From Bacillus sp. RO1 (GTDB lineage: Bacteria > Bacillota > Bacilli > Bacillales > Bacillaceae_I): DNA of 64,000 bases. Where the stretch lies: NCBI RefSeq assembly GCF_012524115.1, contig NZ_JAAZWB010000060.1, forward strand, positions 1-64,000, in the 5' to 3' direction. Positions 30,231 through 39,748 of this stretch are shown here, piece by piece (the stretch's first letter is position 1; each line of letters begins with the position of its first letter). The position numbers and the translations under genes are program-made. The notes under the pieces were generated by a model, which did no database searches, had not been told where the DNA came from, and worked only from the letters and a program-made list of their open reading frames with translations.

Positions 30231-30788
30231 TTATACTTCCATGATTTCTTTTTCTTTTTCTTTTGTAACGGAATCAACTTTGGCGATGAACGCGTCAGTC
30301 TGCTTTTGGATGTCATCCGTATAGCCGCGTAACTCGTCTTCTGTGATTTCTCCGTTCTTTTCTAATTTCTTCAAATCATCATTTCCATCGCGGCGAATGT
30401 TGCGGATACCAACTTTCGCTTCTTCAGAAATTTTCTTGATTTGTTTTACTAAGTCTTTGCGTCGTTCTTCAGTCAGAGCAGGGATAGAGATACGGATTAC
30501 TGTACCATCATTTGATGGGTTTAATCCAAGGTCTGCTTTGATGATCGCTTTTTCGATATCACCTAATGATGTTTTATCGTAAGGTTGTACCACAAGCAGT
30601 CTTGCTTCAGGGACATTTAAAGAAGCCAATTGGTTGACTGGAGTCGGCGCACCATAGTAGTCAACTGTCACTTTATCAAGTAAAGCTGCACTTGCACGAC
30701 CTGCACGGATTGTTGCCAATTCTCTGGAGTAAGCTTGTACCGCTTTTTCCATTCTGTCTTTTGTTTGAGTAATAACTTGATTTGCCAT
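30231..30788 (-). CDS. frr: Ribosome recycling factor
   Basis: Splits post-termination ribosomes with EF-G. The 185-residue protein has the family landmarks [24 protein letters not shown] (about 24-47), [21 protein letters not shown] and [21 protein letters not shown]. It begins 2 bp after pyrH, so the two are probably coupled. Confidence 0.98.
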   Translation of the reverse strand: MANQVITQTKDRMEKAVQAYSRELATIRAGRASAALLDKVTVDYYGAPTPVNQLASLNVPEARLLVVQPYDKTSLGDIEKAIIKADLGLNPSNDGTVIRISIPALTEERRKDLVKQIKKISEEAKVGIRNIRRDGNDDLKKLEKNGEITEDELRGYTDDIQKQTDAFIAKVDSVTKEKEKEIMEV

Positions 30789-30790
30789 AA

Positions 30791-31513
30791 TTATTTCCCC
30801 CTCACAATCGTTCCGATATTTTCACCTAAAACTACTCGTTTAATATTCCCTTCTTCCATGATGGAGAAAACGATAATTGGAATATCATTATCCATACATA
30901 AAGATGAAGCAGTAGAGTCCATAACAGCTAGTCCTTCACGTAAGACGTCTAGGTAAGATAATGTATCATACTTTGTTGCAGTCGCGTCGATAGTAGGATC
31001 TGCACTGTATACTCCATCAACATTGTTCTTCGCCATCAAAATGACGTCCGCTTCAATTTCCGCCGCACGCAACGCTGCAGTTGTATCTGTGGAGAAGTAT
31101 GGGTTTCCTGTTCCTGCTGCGAAAATGACGACACGTTTTTTCTCTAAGTGACGAATTGCTTTTCTTCTAATATAAGGTTCAGCAACTTGACGCATTTCAA
31201 TGGATGTTTGAACTCGTGTTTGCACACCGGAGTTCTCTAAACTATCTTGAAGTGCTAAGGAGTTCATAACAGTTGCAAGCATGCCCATGTAATCTGCTGA
31301 TGCACGGTCCATACCCATTTCACTGCCGACTTTTCCTCTCCAGATGTTACCGCCGCCAACTACGACTGCTACTTCTACTCCTAGTTCGGTTAGTTCTTTT
31401 ACTTGTTGGGATACGGATTTGATGACAGATGGGTTGATTCCGAAGCCTTGATCACCTGCAAGAGCTTCTCCGCTTAGTTTTAGTACGATACGTTGATATT
31501 TAGCTTGAGCCAT
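30791..31513 (-). CDS. pyrH: UMP kinase (uridylate kinase)
   Basis: Phosphorylates UMP to UDP; a hexameric bacterial enzyme of the amino-acid kinase fold, allosterically controlled by GTP and UTP in relatives. The 240 residues show [14 protein letters not shown] (start), [32 protein letters not shown] and DGVYSADP. The ATG at 31513 is chosen, since GGAGG ends 5 bases before it; the ATG four codons upstream overlaps that site. Confidence 0.98.
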   Translation of the reverse strand: MAQAKYQRIVLKLSGEALAGDQGFGINPSVIKSVSQQVKELTELGVEVAVVVGGGNIWRGKVGSEMGMDRASADYMGMLATVMNSLALQDSLENSGVQTRVQTSIEMRQVAEPYIRRKAIRHLEKKRVVIFAAGTGNPYFSTDTTAALRAAEIEADVILMAKNNVDGVYSADPTIDATATKYDTLSYLDVLREGLAVMDSTASSLCMDNDIPIIVFSIMEEGNIKRVVLGENIGTIVRGK

Positions 31514-31551
31514 AGTAACCTCCATTAATAAAAGGGTTTAATGATTGCGAA

Positions 31552-31729
31552 TCTGTTAAACTCCGCTGTTGATTTCCGCAAATGGCTTCGCTTTCCTAGG
31601 GGCGCTGCTGGAGCCTCCTCGGCAAGCCTGCGGGGTCTCCACCTAGCGCTATCTCCCTCAGGAGTCTTCGCCTTTTGCTCCAATCAACAGCTAGGATATT
31701 TAAAGAGCTAATACTTAAACTTTAACAGA
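31552..31729. repeat. Palindromic intergenic repeat with inverted flanks
   Basis: The core (31565-31691, ends GCTGTTGATT and AATCAACAGC) closely matches 19418-19544 and 61261-61390. Outside it are inverted repeats TCTGTTAAA (31552-31560) and TTTAACAGA (31721-31729), giving a 178-bp palindromic unit. It occupies most of the tsf-pyrH gap; no gene is present. Confidence 0.82.
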
Positions 31730-31751
31730 ATCATTATAAAATATTTTTCCT

Positions 31752-31776
31752 AAAAAGAGGAACACATAAGTGTTCC
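31752..31776 (-). terminator. Rho-independent terminator of tsf
   Basis: Perfect 7-bp stem (GGAACAC at 31759-31765, GTGTTCC at 31770-31776) with a 4-base loop, followed in the minus-strand RNA by UCUUUUU. It lies about 20 bp after the tsf stop. Confidence 0.85.
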
Positions 31777-31798
31777 CCTTTTATATATGTTGTTCCTC

Positions 31799-32680
31799 TT
31801 ATTTTTTAACTTGGCTCATTACTTCTTCAGCAAAGTTGTCTTGGCGTTTTTCGATTCCTTCTCCAACTTCGTAACGGATGAAGGATTTTACAGTAGCGCC
31901 TTTGCTTTCTACGAATTGACGTACTTTCATGTCAGGGTTCTTAACGAAAGTTTGGTCAAGTAGGCAGATATCTTCGAAGTACTTTCCAAGACGGCCTTCT
32001 ACCATTTTAGCTACGATGTTTTCTGGCTTACCTTCGTTTAGAGCTTGTTCTGTTAATACTTTGCGCTCGCGGTCTGCTTCTTCTTGAGAAACTTCGTCAC
32101 GAGAGATGTATTTAGGGTTGATTGCAGCGATGTGCATAGCAACGTCTTTTGCAGCAGCTTCATCAGTAGTACCTTCAAGAAGAGTCAATACTCCGATGCG
32201 TCCGCCCATGTGCAAGTAAGCACCGAATGCGTCTGCATCCGTTTTTGTAACGATAGTGTAGCGACGAAGAGTTAATTTCTCACCGATTTTAGCAATTGCA
32301 GAGTTGATGTGTTCAGAAACCGCAACACCGTTGTCCATTTTAGCTTCAAGAGCAGCTTCTACAGACTCAGGCTTGTGGGAGATAAGGAATTCACCTAGTT
32401 CGTTTACAAGTGTTTTAAAGCCTTCGTTTTTCGCAACGAAGTCTGTCTCGGAGTTTACTTCAAGAATTACTGCTTCGTTTCCTTTCGTTACGATTGCAGT
32501 TAGACCTTCAGCAGCGATACGGTCTGTTTTCTTAGCAGCTTTAGCAATACCTTTTTCACGCAAGAAATCGATTGCTTTTTCCATGTCTCCGTTTGTTTCC
32601 GTTAACGCTTTTTTGCAATCCATCATGCCAGCGCCAGTTTTTTCACGTAATTCTTTTACCATTTGAGCAGTAACAGCCAT
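31799..32680 (-). CDS. tsf: Translation elongation factor Ts
   Basis: Nucleotide exchange factor for EF-Tu. The 293 residues show the N-terminal UBA-like domain ([19 protein letters not shown], about 8-26), the core with [14 protein letters not shown] (the contact region), and the [12 protein letters not shown]-type segment with [14 protein letters not shown] site lies 9 bases before the ATG. It follows rpsB across a terminator. Confidence 0.98.
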   Translation of the reverse strand: MAVTAQMVKELREKTGAGMMDCKKALTETNGDMEKAIDFLREKGIAKAAKKTDRIAAEGLTAIVTKGNEAVILEVNSETDFVAKNEGFKTLVNELGEFLISHKPESVEAALEAKMDNGVAVSEHINSAIAKIGEKLTLRRYTIVTKTDADAFGAYLHMGGRIGVLTLLEGTTDEAAAKDVAMHIAAINPKYISRDEVSQEEADRERKVLTEQALNEGKPENIVAKMVEGRLGKYFEDICLLDQTFVKNPDMKVRQFVESKGATVKSFIRYEVGEGIEKRQDNFAEEVMSQVKK

Positions 32681-32735
32681 TGTTCATTTCCTCCTTAGGA
32701 TATGTAAGTATTTTTTTACGAATGTCATATTTTCC

Positions 32736-32771
32736 AAAAAAAAGTGATAAAAGGCTTTCCCCTCTTATCAC
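32736..32771 (-). terminator. Rho-independent terminator between rpsB and tsf
   Basis: Eleven-pair stem (GTGATAAGAGG at 32761-32771 and CCTTTTATCAC at 32744-32754 on the minus strand, one G-U) with a 6-base loop, followed by eight U residues (32736-32743). Since no tsf promoter is obvious in the remaining 55 bp, partial read-through is likely. Confidence 0.9.
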
Positions 32772-32787
32772 CTTTTCTTCAATCAAA

Positions 32788-33507
<720 letters not shown>

Positions 33508-33610
33508 CTAATGGTTTTTTTTCCTCCGTCAACGTCATCTCCAAGCAAAACTGACGAATCAGCACCAATGCTCAGATCGGTAAACGTGTGAATTTATAAC
33601 ACCGAAAATA

Positions 33611-33639
33611 AATATATCATAATCACTTTTGACAATCAA
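33611..33639 (-). promoter_or_regulatory. Sigma-A promoter of rpsB-tsf
   Basis: On the minus strand TTGATT (33634-33639), 17-bp spacer, TATATT (33611-33616). It lies just after the swrB stop and would give a leader of about 110 nt before rpsB. No terminator is visible between swrB and this promoter, so flagellar operon transcripts may read into rpsB. Confidence 0.7.
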
Positions 33640-33653
33640 GTTCTAAATAGGGT

Positions 33654-34124
33654 TCATTGTCGAAATTTCAACAACAATTCAATTTCTGTTTTCCCTTTAT
33701 TAAGTTTTTTGGCAATTTCAGAGCCAGAAAGCCCCTTTTCACTTAGATCCAACACTTGATCTTTCAATGTCCAATTTTCAAATGGCACCTCTTCCGCCAA
33801 AGCTCCCTGGTTTTCTTCCTTAACGTTTTGTTGCGTCAAAAATTCCTTTAAGTCTGTTTCAGTAAGGACGTCCTCCCTAGTGTCAAACCTTTCTCTTTTA
33901 TTTGAGGGAATAGGGCTAGGTTTTGACAGCTTCTGCAGAAAGGAATTATTCTCTTCTTTTAATTCCAATACGTAGCTTGTGATGGTATCTTCTGCTTCCT
34001 GAAGCAGGGTACGGTATTCTTGCTCTAGCTGTTGAACTTTGGATGTCTTTATAAAAAGTAAAATAATAAAAAAAATCGCAAGAAGTATGAGTGCGAAATT
34101 TACAATAGTAAAAATTATTAACAT
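33654..34124 (-). CDS. swrB: Swarming-motility protein SwrB family (YlxL)
   Basis: The 156-residue protein has an N-terminal membrane segment (IIFTIVNFALILLAIFFIIL), a coiled-coil stretch (about 30-65), a poorly conserved linker and a C-terminal helix-turn-helix-like module (DLSEKGLSGSEIAKKLNKGK). Position as last gene of the fla/che operon after sigD, and this architecture, match B. subtilis SwrB, which helps activate the flagellar export apparatus. Sequence similarity outside the two ends is weak, so the name rests partly on synteny. Confidence 0.85.
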   Translation of the reverse strand: MLIIFTIVNFALILLAIFFIILLFIKTSKVQQLEQEYRTLLQEAEDTITSYVLELKEENNSFLQKLSKPSPIPSNKRERFDTREDVLTETDLKEFLTQQNVKEENQGALAEEVPFENWTLKDQVLDLSEKGLSGSEIAKKLNKGKTEIELLLKFRQ

Positions 34125-34148
34125 GTCTTCACAACCCTTATATCATTT

Positions 34149-34175
34149 GCCTGTTGCCCTGGTTGGACAACAGGC
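34149..34175 (-). other. Hairpin without U-tract between sigD and swrB
   Basis: Perfect 8-bp inverted repeat (GCCTGTTG at 34149-34156, CAACAGGC at 34168-34175) with an 11-base loop in the 63-bp gap. No U-run follows in the transcript direction. It could protect the 3' end of a processed sigD message or limit read-through into swrB. Confidence 0.55.
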
Positions 34176-34187
34176 GGCCAAAAAATG

Positions 34188-34952
34188 TTACAGTATAGGA
34201 TTTAATTGTTTTCTTAATTTAAAGATAGCTTTGGAATGAATTTGGGATATGCGGGATGTTGTAAGTCCCAAAACTTGTCCAATCTCTGTCAAAGTTAATT
34301 CTTCTTTATAAAATAAACTGATTACTATTTGCTCGTTTTCCGTTAGGTTCTCAATCTGTTCTCCTAGTAGACGGATGAGTTCCGACCTGATTAATTCTTC
34401 TTCTGGAGAAATAACCTTTTCATCTTTGAGAACATACGCCCCCTGGGGTTGTTCATCGTTTTCCTTTGGCATCTCATCCATCGACAGTATGTTTGAATAA
34501 AAGACTTCATGCATAACAGTGGAGACTTCTTCTTCCGGCATGCCCAGGTGAGTTGCAATTTCTTCCAAGGTAGCGTTTCTCATCAGTTTCTGTTCTAGTT
34601 TTTCTAGAGTGGACTCAATTCTTTTTGCCTTCTCTCTTACACTTCTTGGGAGCCAGTCCTCTTTTCGTAAACCGTCTATAATTGATCCTCTTATTCTAAA
34701 AGAAGCATACGTATCGAATTTCAATTCGCGTGACGGGTCAAATTTTTCAATGGCATCAAATAAACCTACAAATGCCAAGCTTTTCAGTTCTTCCCTTTTC
34801 ACACTTTTAGGCAATCCTGTTGAAATTCGCTGAACATGATAATGAACAAGAGGCATATATTTTTTCACTAAATAGTCCCCTGCGTCAGGATCTTTTTTTG
34901 TTTTCCAAAGATCCCAATAGAGGGAATCTTTGTTTGAAGTTGAAGTAGTCAT
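34188..34952 (-). CDS. sigD: RNA polymerase sigma factor for flagellar genes (sigma-D/FliA)
   Basis: Directs transcription of late flagellar, chemotaxis and autolysin genes. The 254 residues show region 1.2-2 (KYMPLVHYHVQRISTGLP, ELKSLAFVGLFDAIEKFDP, KFDTYASFRIRGSIIDGLR), region 3, and region 4 (LTLTEIGQVLGLTTSRISQI). Its place near the end of the fla/che operon matches B. subtilis, where distance from the promoter helps make its level vary from cell to cell. Confidence 0.98.
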   Translation of the reverse strand: MTTSTSNKDSLYWDLWKTKKDPDAGDYLVKKYMPLVHYHVQRISTGLPKSVKREELKSLAFVGLFDAIEKFDPSRELKFDTYASFRIRGSIIDGLRKEDWLPRSVREKAKRIESTLEKLEQKLMRNATLEEIATHLGMPEEEVSTVMHEVFYSNILSMDEMPKENDEQPQGAYVLKDEKVISPEEELIRSELIRLLGEQIENLTENEQIVISLFYKEELTLTEIGQVLGLTTSRISQIHSKAIFKLRKQLNPIL

Positions 34953-34989
34953 GGCTTTCCTCCTAATATACTCCTAAGACCGAAAGCGG

Positions 34990-35490
34990 TTAAATGTAAC
35001 ATACTCCTTTATTAACGGCTTTTATCATTAACTTCCCGTTTTCAGGATTAAATTCAATGGTTCTTCCATTGTTTCCCCCACAATCCTCACTAATCAATGG
35101 AATATGTAAGGCGGCTAGTTTCTCCTTTACCGCTTCTACATTTCTCGGTCCAATTCTCATCATGTCAGCGCTCGCACTGCTAAACTGGAACATCTGAGCT
35201 CCGCCTGCAATCTTGGCTTTCATGCTATAGGACTTGATTCCTTTTTGAATAAGAGTGTCAACAAGATGCAGGATCCCTGTATCTGCATATTTATCTGCAT
35301 TGATGGGAACCTGTCTTGTCAGATTTGAATTGGGAAGCATAATATGGACCATTCCGGCAATCTTGGTCGTGGTGTCATATATTACAACGCCTACGCATGA
35401 CCCAAGGCCGGCAGTTCGAATTAGTTGGGGAGCTTTCGCTATTCCCATTTCTGCAATACCAACCTTAATGACTGATTCTACACTCATCAT
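34990..35490 (-). CDS. cheD: Chemoreceptor glutamine deamidase CheD
   Basis: Deamidates receptor glutamines and binds CheC. The 166 residues have catalytic Cys32 in GLGSCVGVVIYD and His49 in GMVHIMLP. The start overlaps the cheC stop by one base (TAATG), and a second ATG follows directly. Close coupling with cheC fits the CheC-CheD adaptation pair of Gram-positive chemotaxis. Confidence 0.96.
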   Translation of the reverse strand: MMSVESVIKVGIAEMGIAKAPQLIRTAGLGSCVGVVIYDTTTKIAGMVHIMLPNSNLTRQVPINADKYADTGILHLVDTLIQKGIKSYSMKAKIAGGAQMFQFSSASADMMRIGPRNVEAVKEKLAALHIPLISEDCGGNNGRTIEFNPENGKLMIKAVNKGVCYI

Positions 35491-36107
35491 TATCCTTCAC
35501 CCAACGCTGACACTATTTTTTCAAATGAATCCGGATAAGGAATGAGGAAAAAATGGCCTTTCGTTTTCTCTACCTGGCTATCTGTTGTTTCCGTCAATTC
35601 TGTATCAATAAAAATGGAATGGTCACTGACTTGGGAGATCTCCAAAAGACCAGTTACCACGATTGCTCCAACCATATCAATGGTGACTTCTGGTACAGAA
35701 GGTGTAACACTAAGCCCGATGCACTCAGATAACGCAGTCAGATAATGTGCAGATATTATATTTCCCAGCTCTTGCAAAGCGGAAAGGCCAAGTTCATGTG
35801 AAGGAAGTTCATCCACACTTATTTTTTTCTCAGGAATCAGTTGGTTTATCAGCTTAGTCGCATCTTCCAATGATAAAACAAAGAACAAGCTTCCAGATAA
35901 TTCGCCCTCCATCCTTAGAAAGACTGCAGCTACAGGTCTGTCTGATCCACCCATCAAGTCCATCATCTCATTAAAAGAAACAATTTTTGCTAAGGGGACA
36001 TTCATATTTATCTCTTTATTAAGTAGTTGGGATAATGCGGTTGCTGCATTGCCTGCCCCTATATTCCCTAACTCCTTTAAAAGATCTAATTCGTTAAATT
36101 TATTCAT
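35490..36107 (-). CDS. cheC: CheY-P phosphatase CheC
   Basis: Dephosphorylates CheY-P and is stimulated by CheD. The 205-residue protein has both phosphatase helices with the E-x2-N motif: Glu12/Asn15 in LKELGNIGAGN and Glu113/Asn116 in LQELGNIISA. It lies 10 bp after cheW and overlaps cheD by one base. Confidence 0.97.
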   Translation of the reverse strand: MNKFNELDLLKELGNIGAGNAATALSQLLNKEINMNVPLAKIVSFNEMMDLMGGSDRPVAAVFLRMEGELSGSLFFVLSLEDATKLINQLIPEKKISVDELPSHELGLSALQELGNIISAHYLTALSECIGLSVTPSVPEVTIDMVGAIVVTGLLEISQVSDHSIFIDTELTETTDSQVEKTKGHFFLIPYPDSFEKIVSALGEG

Positions 36108-36117
36108 CTATACGGCC

Positions 36118-36567
36118 TCAAACTTTAGATTGATCTAACTGCAGGATTTCATTTAGATTTAGACACACGAATAGTCTTTTATCGATTTTCACTACACCTT
36201 GAACGTATTTATTTTCTACAGAGCCTACCACTTCGGGAGCAGGTTCGATTGCCTCTTCTGTAATATCCACTACGTCATTGGCAGCATCTACAATAAATCC
36301 TACTTCATGCTCATCTACTACGGTGATGATGATGCGAGAAGCCTCTGATTCCAGTTTTTCCTCAAGGTTGAACCTTGTGCGCAAGTCCACTATTGGAGTG
36401 ATGACGCCCCTTAAGTTGATGACTCCTTTTATATGTGGAGGTACGTTGGGAACACGTGTGATTGGCAAAAGTTTTTCAATGGAACGTACTTGTTGGACTG
36501 GTATTGCGTATTCTTCTTTTTGGAGTTCGAATACGATTAGCTTTAATTTCTTTTCGGTTGCCTCCAT
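36118..36567 (-). CDS. cheW: Chemotaxis coupling protein CheW
   Basis: Scaffold linking receptors to CheA. The 149 residues form one CheW-like SH3 pair, with LIVFELQKEEYAIPVQQV near the start, LPITRVPNVPPHIKGVINLRG and the conserved ITPIVDLRTRF segment. It follows cheA by 27 bp and precedes cheC. Confidence 0.97.
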   Translation of the reverse strand: MEATEKKLKLIVFELQKEEYAIPVQQVRSIEKLLPITRVPNVPPHIKGVINLRGVITPIVDLRTRFNLEEKLESEASRIIITVVDEHEVGFIVDAANDVVDITEEAIEPAPEVVGSVENKYVQGVVKIDKRLFVCLNLNEILQLDQSKV

Positions 36568-36594
36568 CAGTGATGCCTCCTGTTCTTTTATGAT

Positions 36595-38628
36595 TTATTT
36601 AATTAGAGCGTTACAGTCTACGATTAGGGCTACTTGGCCGTCGCCGAGGATAGTTGCTCCGCTGATTGCGAAGGTTGAGTTCAGGTATTGTCCTAGACCC
36701 TTCAGTACTACTTCTTGTTGTCCGATAAAGGAATCAACCACTAGCGCGGCTATTTTTTCGCCTTTTTTCACTAAAACAAGTGAATATAAATCTGGCCGTT
36801 CTACTTGCTCCTTTTGCACTTGGAAGACTTTTTCTAAATATACGACCGGTACGATTTTCCCCCTGAAATCAATGACTTCCTGATTATGTGCCGTTAGGAT
36901 CTCATCCTTTTTAATGATGGCAGTCTCTATGATAGAAGACAAAGGAATTGCATATTTTTCATTCTCTATCTCCGTTAGTAAAACGGAAATGATGGAGAGC
37001 GTTAACGGAAGCTGGATGGAAAATGTTGTGCCTACACCTTCAAGAGAATCAATGGTGATCTTCCCGCCTAATGACTCTATTGTGTTTTTCACAACATCAA
37101 GTCCAACACCGCGACCTGAAATATCAGAAATCACTTCTGCGGTGGAAAAACCAGAAGAAAGGATAAGTTGATATACTTCTTGTTCGGTTAACCTTTCCCC
37201 TTCCTGTTGAGAAATGACCCCTTTACTGATGGCTTTATTAAGAACCTTTTCTTTCGAGATACCGGCACCATTGTCCATTATTTCAATAAAAACATGATTT
37301 CCGCTATGATAAGCTTTGAGCGTTATTTTTCCTTCTTCTGGCTTTCCATTACTGTTTCTAACCTCAGGTGTCTCGATGCCATGGTCAATCGCGTTGCGCA
37401 ATAAGTGAACAAGGGGATCTCCTATTTCATCCATCACGGTTCTATCAAGCTCAGTTTCCGCGCCGATAATTTCAATGTCCACCTTTTTACCAAGGTCTCT
37501 CGCAAGTTGTCTTACCATTCTAGGGAAACGGTTAAAGACTGTTTCTATTGGAACCATACGCATGTTTAAGATAATATTTTGTAAATCATTAGAGATCCGG
37601 GACATTCTCTCCACTGTTTCAATTAATTCAGGTTCGTTCAGATCTTTAGAGATTTGTTCTAATCTCCCTCTGTCTATTACAAGTTCCTCAAACAAATTCA
37701 TTAATCCGTCTAATCGGTCAATACTGACACGGATTGTTTTATTGGATCCTGGTGTTGCCTTGACTGAAGTGGGCTTGTCTTCCTTTTTTTCCAATACAGC
37801 TGATGTTGGGGCAACTTCTGCTTGTGCTGTTATCACTTCTTCCACTGCAACTTCTACGGAGCTTTCTGAGTCGAACGCGGCAAGAAGTTGCGTATCTAGC
37901 TTATTAACCGTTACCTTTTCAAGCTCAGATACCTTCATTATTTTTTCTTTAATAGTACTTACTTCTTCTTTTGTTACCATTGTGATTTGGAAGCTATCTT
38001 CAAATTTCTCTTCCTCTAGAAGGTCGACGGAAGGGTAGGATTTGATTACTTCTCCCATCCCCTCTACCACTTCAAATACCATAAACACCCTTGCGGCTTT
38101 TAATAAACAATCTGGTCTAAGAGATATCGTTACTTCATATGGGGTGTATCCCTGTTCCTCGGATTGTTGCAAGATGGTAACTTCATAAGAATCATAAGTA
38201 TGTTCTGAAGCTGATTGATCAGCAGACGTAGTTGGCAAGGAGAATTCTTCCCCCTTCTCAATTTTTATAAGAAGGGACACCACTTCACTGACATCTTTTT
38301 TCCCGTTTCCGCCTTCTGAAATAGAAAGCACCATCTCCTCTAAGTATTCAACGGAACGAAATACGATGTCTAACAGGTTGGTGGTAACGTTCAATTTTTC
38401 ATTACGGATAAGATCAAGTACGTTTTCCATTTGATGAGTCAAGCTGGCCAGATCATCATACCCCATTGTGGCAGACATACCTTTAAGAGTATGGGCAGAT
38501 CTGAATATCTCGTTAACAATCTCTATGTTTGCAGGGTGTTTCTCCAACTCTAATAGCTGATTATTGATAGTTTGCAAATGTTCTTTGCTCTCTTCTAGAA
38601 AAATATCTAAATATTGGTTTAAGTCCAT
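36595..38628 (-). CDS. cheA: Chemotaxis histidine kinase CheA
   Basis: Autophosphorylating kinase feeding CheY and CheB. Domains of the 677 residues: P1 Hpt with His46 (FRSAHTLKGMSATMG), P2 response-regulator-binding domain (about 150-260), P3 dimerisation, P4 ATPase (HLLRNAIDHGIE, DNGAGIS, GRGVGLDVVKNTIE) and P5 CheW-like. The ATG at 38628 is chosen: GGGGTG is 6 bases upstream, while the in-frame GTG three codons earlier overlaps that site. It follows cheB closely. Confidence 0.97.
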   Translation of the reverse strand: MDLNQYLDIFLEESKEHLQTINNQLLELEKHPANIEIVNEIFRSAHTLKGMSATMGYDDLASLTHQMENVLDLIRNEKLNVTTNLLDIVFRSVEYLEEMVLSISEGGNGKKDVSEVVSLLIKIEKGEEFSLPTTSADQSASEHTYDSYEVTILQQSEEQGYTPYEVTISLRPDCLLKAARVFMVFEVVEGMGEVIKSYPSVDLLEEEKFEDSFQITMVTKEEVSTIKEKIMKVSELEKVTVNKLDTQLLAAFDSESSVEVAVEEVITAQAEVAPTSAVLEKKEDKPTSVKATPGSNKTIRVSIDRLDGLMNLFEELVIDRGRLEQISKDLNEPELIETVERMSRISNDLQNIILNMRMVPIETVFNRFPRMVRQLARDLGKKVDIEIIGAETELDRTVMDEIGDPLVHLLRNAIDHGIETPEVRNSNGKPEEGKITLKAYHSGNHVFIEIMDNGAGISKEKVLNKAISKGVISQQEGERLTEQEVYQLILSSGFSTAEVISDISGRGVGLDVVKNTIESLGGKITIDSLEGVGTTFSIQLPLTLSIISVLLTEIENEKYAIPLSSIIETAIIKKDEILTAHNQEVIDFRGKIVPVVYLEKVFQVQKEQVERPDLYSLVLVKKGEKIAALVVDSFIGQQEVVLKGLGQYLNSTFAISGATILGDGQVALIVDCNALIK

Positions 38629-38639
38629 TCCTTGCACCC

Positions 38640-39722
38640 CTATGACAAAATATATTGGTTAATTCTCTTTGACATATCTTTCAAATGATGTACTTCATCT
38701 ACCATACCTGATTGTATTGCGGCCCTTGGCATACCAAATACGATGCAAGATTCTTCTGACTCTGCAAGAGCCAATGTTTCTGTAGCCGCTCTTTCCTTTA
38801 TCTGCTTTAATCCGTCTGTCCCATCATTCCCCATTCCTGTAAGTAACACGGTAATTTTTTGGTAGTTTTCCAGAATGCTAATAGATTGGAATAACATGTC
38901 TACAGAAGGACGATGACCTCTTTTAGGCGGAGCATCATGAAGGTGAATATATAGGCTTCCGGCACGCTTTATCACTTCCATATGAAAATCTCCAGGTGCG
39001 ATATAGGCGGTTCCCGTTTCTACTTTTTGATTATGTACGGCTTCAAGTACTGTGATATTGCACAAGGTGTTAAGTCTATCAGCAAGTGACTTGGTAAAAT
39101 GTCTTGGCATGTGCTGCACAATAAAAAGCGGTGCAGGAAAAGATTTTGGAAGCGTGGAAAGGAGTGTTTGCAACGCCCGAGGTCCACCAGTAGATGTCCC
39201 GATACAGACCAATGCATCCTCATCCTTACGGCGTTTTCCTAATAGGTCTATTTTACTATAAAAATTATGGGAGGAAAGTATTTCCTTCTCTTTTTTAATA
39301 GATTGCTTGAAAAGTGACAGGTTTGATTTAGACGCCAACAGTATTTTGTTGATGAGTTCTTCTTTCACTTTATGTATATCCAGCGAAATGGCACCAGATG
39401 GTTTAGCAACAAAATCAACTGCGCCTTGTTCCATTGCAATGATTGTATTTAAGGAACCCTCTGATGTTGTACTTGATAGCATAATTGTAGGAACCGGGTG
39501 TTCCCTCATAATGACCTCCAGTGCCTGCAAGCCATTCATTTGGGGCATCTCTACATCCAGGGTGACAACATCTGGAGAATACTCTTTTATTTTCTCAATA
39601 GCTTCTTTTCCGTTTTTAGCGGTAGCTATTACCTCTATCTTGGGATGTTTCTCTAGCAGCTCGGATAATAGCTTTCTCATAAATATGGAGTCATCTGTAA
39701 TAAGTACTTTCACTTTTTTCAT
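38640..39722 (-). CDS. cheB: Protein-glutamate methylesterase/deamidase CheB
   Basis: Response regulator that demethylates receptors. The 360 residues show a receiver domain with Asp10/Asp11 and phospho-acceptor Asp56, a linker (about 120-165), and the methylesterase domain with catalytic Ser177 (GTSTGGPRAL), His204 (IVQHMP) and an Asp in TGMGNDGTDG. It follows flhG by 26 bp. Confidence 0.97.
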   Translation of the reverse strand: MKKVKVLITDDSIFMRKLLSELLEKHPKIEVIATAKNGKEAIEKIKEYSPDVVTLDVEMPQMNGLQALEVIMREHPVPTIMLSSTTSEGSLNTIIAMEQGAVDFVAKPSGAISLDIHKVKEELINKILLASKSNLSLFKQSIKKEKEILSSHNFYSKIDLLGKRRKDEDALVCIGTSTGGPRALQTLLSTLPKSFPAPLFIVQHMPRHFTKSLADRLNTLCNITVLEAVHNQKVETGTAYIAPGDFHMEVIKRAGSLYIHLHDAPPKRGHRPSVDMLFQSISILENYQKITVLLTGMGNDGTDGLKQIKERAATETLALAESEESCIVFGMPRAAIQSGMVDEVHHLKDMSKRINQYILS

Positions 39723-39748
39723 GTTACAGCCCTTCCTCTCCCATAAAC

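Noticed and set aside
36278-36883. Plus-strand ORF of 201 residues opposite cheW and cheA
   Set aside because: Longest of the shadow frames, but fully antisense to two conserved genes, Ser/Thr-rich as expected for such frames, with no domain.
37475-38038. Plus-strand ORF of 187 residues opposite cheA
   Set aside because: Antisense frame of the CheA P2-P3 region with no own signals.
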